This document shows, piece by piece, positions 6,806 through 9,126 of a stretch of 9,126 nucleotides of DNA (the first letter of the stretch is position 1; each line of letters begins with the position of its first letter). The translations under genes were made by a program, and so were the position numbers. The notes beneath the pieces were generated by a model. That model was not told the origin of the DNA and ran no database searches. It worked only from the letters and a program-made list of their open reading frames with translations. Source of the DNA: SKLM01 sp964542755 (lineage in GTDB: Bacteria; Chloroflexota; Anaerolineae; B4-G1); the NCBI GenBank assembly GCA_964542755.1, contig CAZIWL010000164.1:1-9126 (forward strand), read 5' to 3'.

Positions 6806-7056
6806 TTCGCTGATCCCAGAACGCTTAAGAGGTCGCCAGTCGTATTGATGTCTGCCGCCCCTGAGCCTGCCGATCGTTCAGCGCCTTCGTTCTAGATGCG
6901 GCCCGGCGGCGCACCGCAGGGGCCAGAAATGCCCGAGCCATCCAGAGAGGTAATCTCCTCCGCGCCAACCAGTGGGTGTTGTTGGTCAGCCGGACCATGC
7001 CTGGCGCCAGAGTTGTTTACACACAAAGGGTGCGCGAGCAGTAGACAATTGCATCT

Positions 7057-7085
7057 ATTTTACTGCAGAAGCCAACGTTCGTCAA
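7057..7085 (-). promoter_or_regulatory. Sigma70-type promoter reading toward the sorting-signal and sortase genes
   Basis: On the minus strand TTGACG (7085-7080) and TAAAAT (7062-7057) are separated by exactly 17 nt; each matches five of six consensus bases. The promoter sits in the most AT-rich part of the window, with transcription expected to begin near 7050. The next gene in that direction starts at 6742, giving a leader of about 300 nt. The promoter also lies downstream of the end of the HAD remnant, where a new transcription unit would begin. Confidence 0.7.
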
Positions 7086-7197
7086 GCTTCATGCAAAGCA
7101 TTTTTCTGCCGGGGCGGGGAAGAGCACTCAGATGGACGAGCTCTCCCGGCGCCGACCGGGGCAGGATTCGGTCCACATCTTGCGCGGCGGCGCAAAC

Positions 7198-7877
7198 TCA
7201 CTCCGCCGCACGGCCGCCCCTGGCAATCACGATGGCTGTCAGGCCGGAGAATCGTGCTGCGGCGGCATGGGTTTGTTCTCCATCGCCAATCGCATGGATG
7301 TCCGTGACAGTGAGGAAGGGCTCCAGGACCAAGCTGAACTCTCTAGGATGGGGTTTCTCGTAGCCGGTCGCGGCGGAATGGAAGACGGCGGCAAGNNNNN
7401 NNNNNNNNNNNNNNNNNNNNNNNNNNNNNNNNNNNNNNNNNNNNNNNNNNNNNNNNNNNNNNNNNNNNNNNNNNNNNNNNNNNNNNNNNNNNNNNGGACG
7501 TGGGCCGACCGTCGGCCTGCAGTCGGTCCAGGGCGAGGAGCGCGCCGTGGGAGGGATGTCAGCGACCTGGATCGACATAGAGGCGGCGCGCTGCGCGTCG
7601 AAGACGTGCGGCTTCGGGCGGGGTTGAGCTCGCGTGCCGGGAGGCGGCCCTGAGACCGGGATTGGGGGGCTCCGCCTGTCGCCAGCGGAGGCGATGTCGG
7701 CATTAGGACGGGTCGGATGGTGGCAAGGACAATCGGACTGGACGTGAGGGTCCAGGTCCTCCGGCTCAACGCCCAGCGCAGGCACCTCTATCTCCGCAGC
7801 CTCGGCCTTGGCGGAGGACCACTGCCCGAGGGCCCGGCACCCGGTGTCGCATCGAAGCCCCTGATAATCAGGCGCAC
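7198..7877 (-). pseudogene. Decayed HAD-superfamily hydrolase gene, frameshifted and split by an assembly gap
   Basis: The 3' part (7395-7198, ending in TGA) encodes AAVFHSAATGYEKPHPREF followed by HAIGDGEQTHAAAARFSGLTA. This matches the end of HAD hydrolases: motif III Lys in GYEKPHP and motif IV GD. In GD-GEQTH the usual second Asp appears to be His. The 5' part starts at GTG 7877 with VRLIIRGFDAT, a damaged version of the family's start (RLIIFDATGTL, motif I DxD), then PGAGPSGSG, and stops early in that frame. Other minus-strand frames continue with ALGVEPEDLD, then ARRLYVDPGR, a TGA (7561-7559) where the family often has Trp, and HPSHGALLALDRLQADG. The pieces are in the right order and of about the right total length for one ~230-residue protein. 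It starts 11 nt after the oxidoreductase stop, so it was probably its operon partner. Errors in a poorly assembled region could mimic decay. The family assignment rests on motif recognition. Confidence 0.6.
7396..7495. other. Assembly gap (100 Ns)
   Basis: Exactly 100 undetermined bases, the usual placeholder for a scaffold gap of unknown size. It falls inside the HAD hydrolase remnant, between the parts that would carry the region just before motif II and the region just before motif III; roughly 60-75 bases of coding sequence would be expected to be missing there by family comparison. Confidence 0.95.
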
Positions 7878-7888
7878 CTTCTTCGCTT

Positions 7889-8959
7889 CTAGATGGAAAA
7901 GTCCGGCGGGCCCTCAGGCACCAGCGTGTTGACTCGCTTCGGCTCGCCGCCGGTGATGTGGCGTACGATGCGGCTCACGTGGTGGTGTGTGGTCTCGATG
8001 AAAAGCTTGTGCCGGGTGCGGTTGCCGTTGGCCGCGGTTCCGGCGACGTAGAGCCCGGGAATGTCGGTTTCCATCGTCTCATCGTCGAAGTCGGGCACGC
8101 CGGTGAGGTCATCGAGAGTGACGCCCGCCTCTTCAAGCAGACCCTGATCTGCACGGTAACCGGTGCAGAGGAGAACGAAGTCAGCGCGTTCGCGCGTGCT
8201 TTTTCCCGCGATGGGGCGACCTTGGCGGGTTGGCGCCAGGGTGACATAGCGAGGGCCGATCTCGACCGGAACGGTGCGGGGCAAGAAGCGAATGTTATTC
8301 TCGCGGACAATGGTGCGGAAATCCTCCAGTAGACCGGACTTAACGAAGACGGGATCGAAGGTGGCCCGACGGTAGCTGAGGGCGACCCGCGCTCCGGCAC
8401 GCCAGCAGCGGGCGGAGAACTCGAGGGCCGAGTTGCCCCCACCCACGACCAGGAGGCGCTGGCGAAAGGCGTAGTGGGGATCGTCGAGGCGGTGCGTGAC
8501 GTGAGGCAGGTCCTCGCCCGGAATCCCGAGATGGTTCACGGACGCCATGTCGCCAATGGTGAGAACGACCCGCTCTGCGCGGCAGCGGCGCTCCCCCGTG
8601 CGGGTCTCTGTGGTGAGATCAAACCCGTCATCGGACCGGTCCAGAACGACCACGCGCTCGTATGCCCGGATGTTCAGGTTGAACTGCTGGACGACGGCCC
8701 GCAGGTAGGCCAGGTATTGCTCGCCCGTGATGTGGGCGTGATCGGCGTAGGGGATGGGGACGCCGGCGATGGCGATGCGCTCGGCGGTGCTGTAGAAGTG
8801 GGTGTGGCGGGGCCACGTGGAGATGGTGTGGCCGATCTGTTGGGCCTCGAATAGGGCATAGTCCACGTGCATTTCCTGGAGGGCTGCGGCGAGCTCCAGG
8901 CCGATGGGGCCGCCTCCCACGATGCCCACTTCGGTCTTGATGACTTGCTCGGTGGTCAT
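7889..8959 (-). CDS. FAD-dependent NAD(P)-binding oxidoreductase, YpdA-like (pyridine nucleotide-disulfide reductase fold)
   Basis: A complete 356-residue protein with the two-dinucleotide-fold layout of this superfamily. The FAD-binding motif VGIVGGGPIG is at 11-20, the second nucleotide fold VVGGGNSALE at 171-180, an LLCTGYRAD segment at 263-271, and the FAD-contacting DIPGLYVAGTA at 299-309. HTISTWPRHTHFYSTAERIAIAGVP (44-68) and the PYADHAHITGEQYLAYLR region resemble the YpdA group, whose characterised members reduce bacillithiol disulfide with NADPH. However, the Cys that those enzymes carry in GGGPCG is Ile19 here, and there is no CxxC pair, so the substrate is not clear; a thioredoxin-reductase-like or ferredoxin/NADP-reductase-like role is possible. 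Cytoplasmic; no signal peptide or membrane span. Start: ATG 8959 with AAGGAG 7 nt upstream. It is followed after 11 nt by the HAD remnant. Confidence 0.88.
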   Translation of the reverse strand: MTTEQVIKTEVGIVGGGPIGLELAAALQEMHVDYALFEAQQIGHTISTWPRHTHFYSTAERIAIAGVPIPYADHAHITGEQYLAYLRAVVQQFNLNIRAYERVVVLDRSDDGFDLTTETRTGERRCRAERVVLTIGDMASVNHLGIPGEDLPHVTHRLDDPHYAFRQRLLVVGGGNSALEFSARCWRAGARVALSYRRATFDPVFVKSGLLEDFRTIVRENNIRFLPRTVPVEIGPRYVTLAPTRQGRPIAGKSTRERADFVLLCTGYRADQGLLEEAGVTLDDLTGVPDFDDETMETDIPGLYVAGTAANGNRTRHKLFIETTHHHVSRIVRHITGGEPKRVNTLVPEGPPDFSI

Positions 8960-8966
8960 AGTGATG

Positions 8967-8972
8967 CTCCTT
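8967..8972 (-). promoter_or_regulatory. Ribosome binding site of the oxidoreductase gene
   Basis: AAGGAG on the minus strand with 7 nt before the ATG at 8959, supporting that start. Confidence 0.8.
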
Positions 8973-9089
8973 ATTCCTTACGGCGGATGAGTCGGGCGTG
9001 GGGACCGGAGACGAGATCTTTTTGTGTCAGAAGCGGGACTTTCGCTCTAGGCTATGGGACTTGGCTGGACGGCGCGCGTTGCCGACGGA

Positions 9090-9114
9090 GCGACTGAGGT
9101 CGCTAGTGCGACTG
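9090..9114 (-). repeat. Small inverted and direct repeat upstream of the oxidoreductase
   Basis: GCGAC-TGAG-GTCGC (9090-9103) is a 5-bp inverted repeat with a 4-nt spacer, and GCGACTG recurs as a direct repeat at 9090-9096 and 9108-9114. It lies about 130-155 nt before the oxidoreductase start, where an operator could sit. I could not identify a convincing -35/-10 pair in 8973-9126, and such short repeats occur by chance in GC-rich DNA. Confidence 0.25.
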
Positions 9115-9126
9115 TAATCTGTGTGT

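Noticed and set aside
6825..6998. A 57-codon minus-strand frame (ATG 6998, TAA) inside the predicted leader, which could be an upstream small gene.
   Set aside because: It has no ribosome site and is dominated by Arg/Ala typical of chance GC-rich reading, with no recognisable domain.
6960..7020. A GGTCAGCC...CTGGCGCCAGAGT stretch that at first resembles part of a tRNA.
   Set aside because: No TTCGAATCC-type T-arm or acceptor stem pairing could be found, so it is not a tRNA.
7559..7561. In-frame TGA at an expected Trp, suggesting TGA might be read as Trp (recoding).
   Set aside because: The sortase gene in this window appears to end naturally with TGA, and the surrounding HAD region is also frameshifted, so gene decay or sequence error is the simpler explanation.
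7717..7932. A plus-strand frame of 71 codons near the end of the oxidoreductase gene.
   Set aside because: It overlaps the minus-strand HAD remnant and oxidoreductase end, has no ribosome site and no recognisable motif.

Overview
This is a GC-rich window from a bacterium that most resembles a member of the Chloroflexota (Anaerolineae-like). That placement is inferred from four things: short C-terminal tails of the type hLPhhhRG on two secreted proteins, a TPR-type N-terminal module on a membrane protein, Thr/Pro-rich secreted linkers, and a class D/E-like sortase. No rRNA or other marker gene is present, so the assignment is provisional. A run of exactly 100 Ns (7396-7495) shows that this is a draft scaffold.

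Layout. Bases 1-267 (+) are the 3' end of a secreted protein with a fibronectin-III-like domain. A strong hairpin (376-408) follows. Bases 468-3554 (+) encode a complete exported C25 (gingipain-like) cysteine peptidase with an intact His/Cys pair. It converges on a minus-strand group. In transcription order that group is a small Pro/Thr-rich surface protein with a C-terminal sortase sorting signal (APKTG, hydrophobic segment, basic tail; 6742 to 6314) and then a 754-residue sortase (5982 to 3718). The sortase has an unusual architecture: a cytoplasmic TPR-like and coiled-coil region, one membrane span, and an external sortase domain. A very good sigma70-type promoter (-35 at 7080-7085, -10 at 7057-7062) points toward the sorting-signal gene across a leader of about 300 nt. 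Further right, also on the minus strand, an FAD-dependent YpdA-like oxidoreductase (8959 to 7889) is followed 11 nt later by the decayed remains of a HAD-superfamily hydrolase gene (7877 to 7198), broken by frameshifts, an in-frame TGA and the assembly gap.

How the parts may work together. The sortase and the small APKTG protein look like an enzyme-substrate pair for covalent surface anchoring. The two plus-strand proteins carry a different C-terminal tail (LPFIGRG / LPLVFRG) with no membrane span after it, so two kinds of C-terminal signal sit side by side. Whether the C25 peptidase is functionally connected to the sortase is not shown by the sequence. The oxidoreductase and the HAD remnant look like a former two-gene operon of unrelated metabolic function. 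I see no tRNA, rRNA, CRISPR array, insertion sequence or prophage gene.
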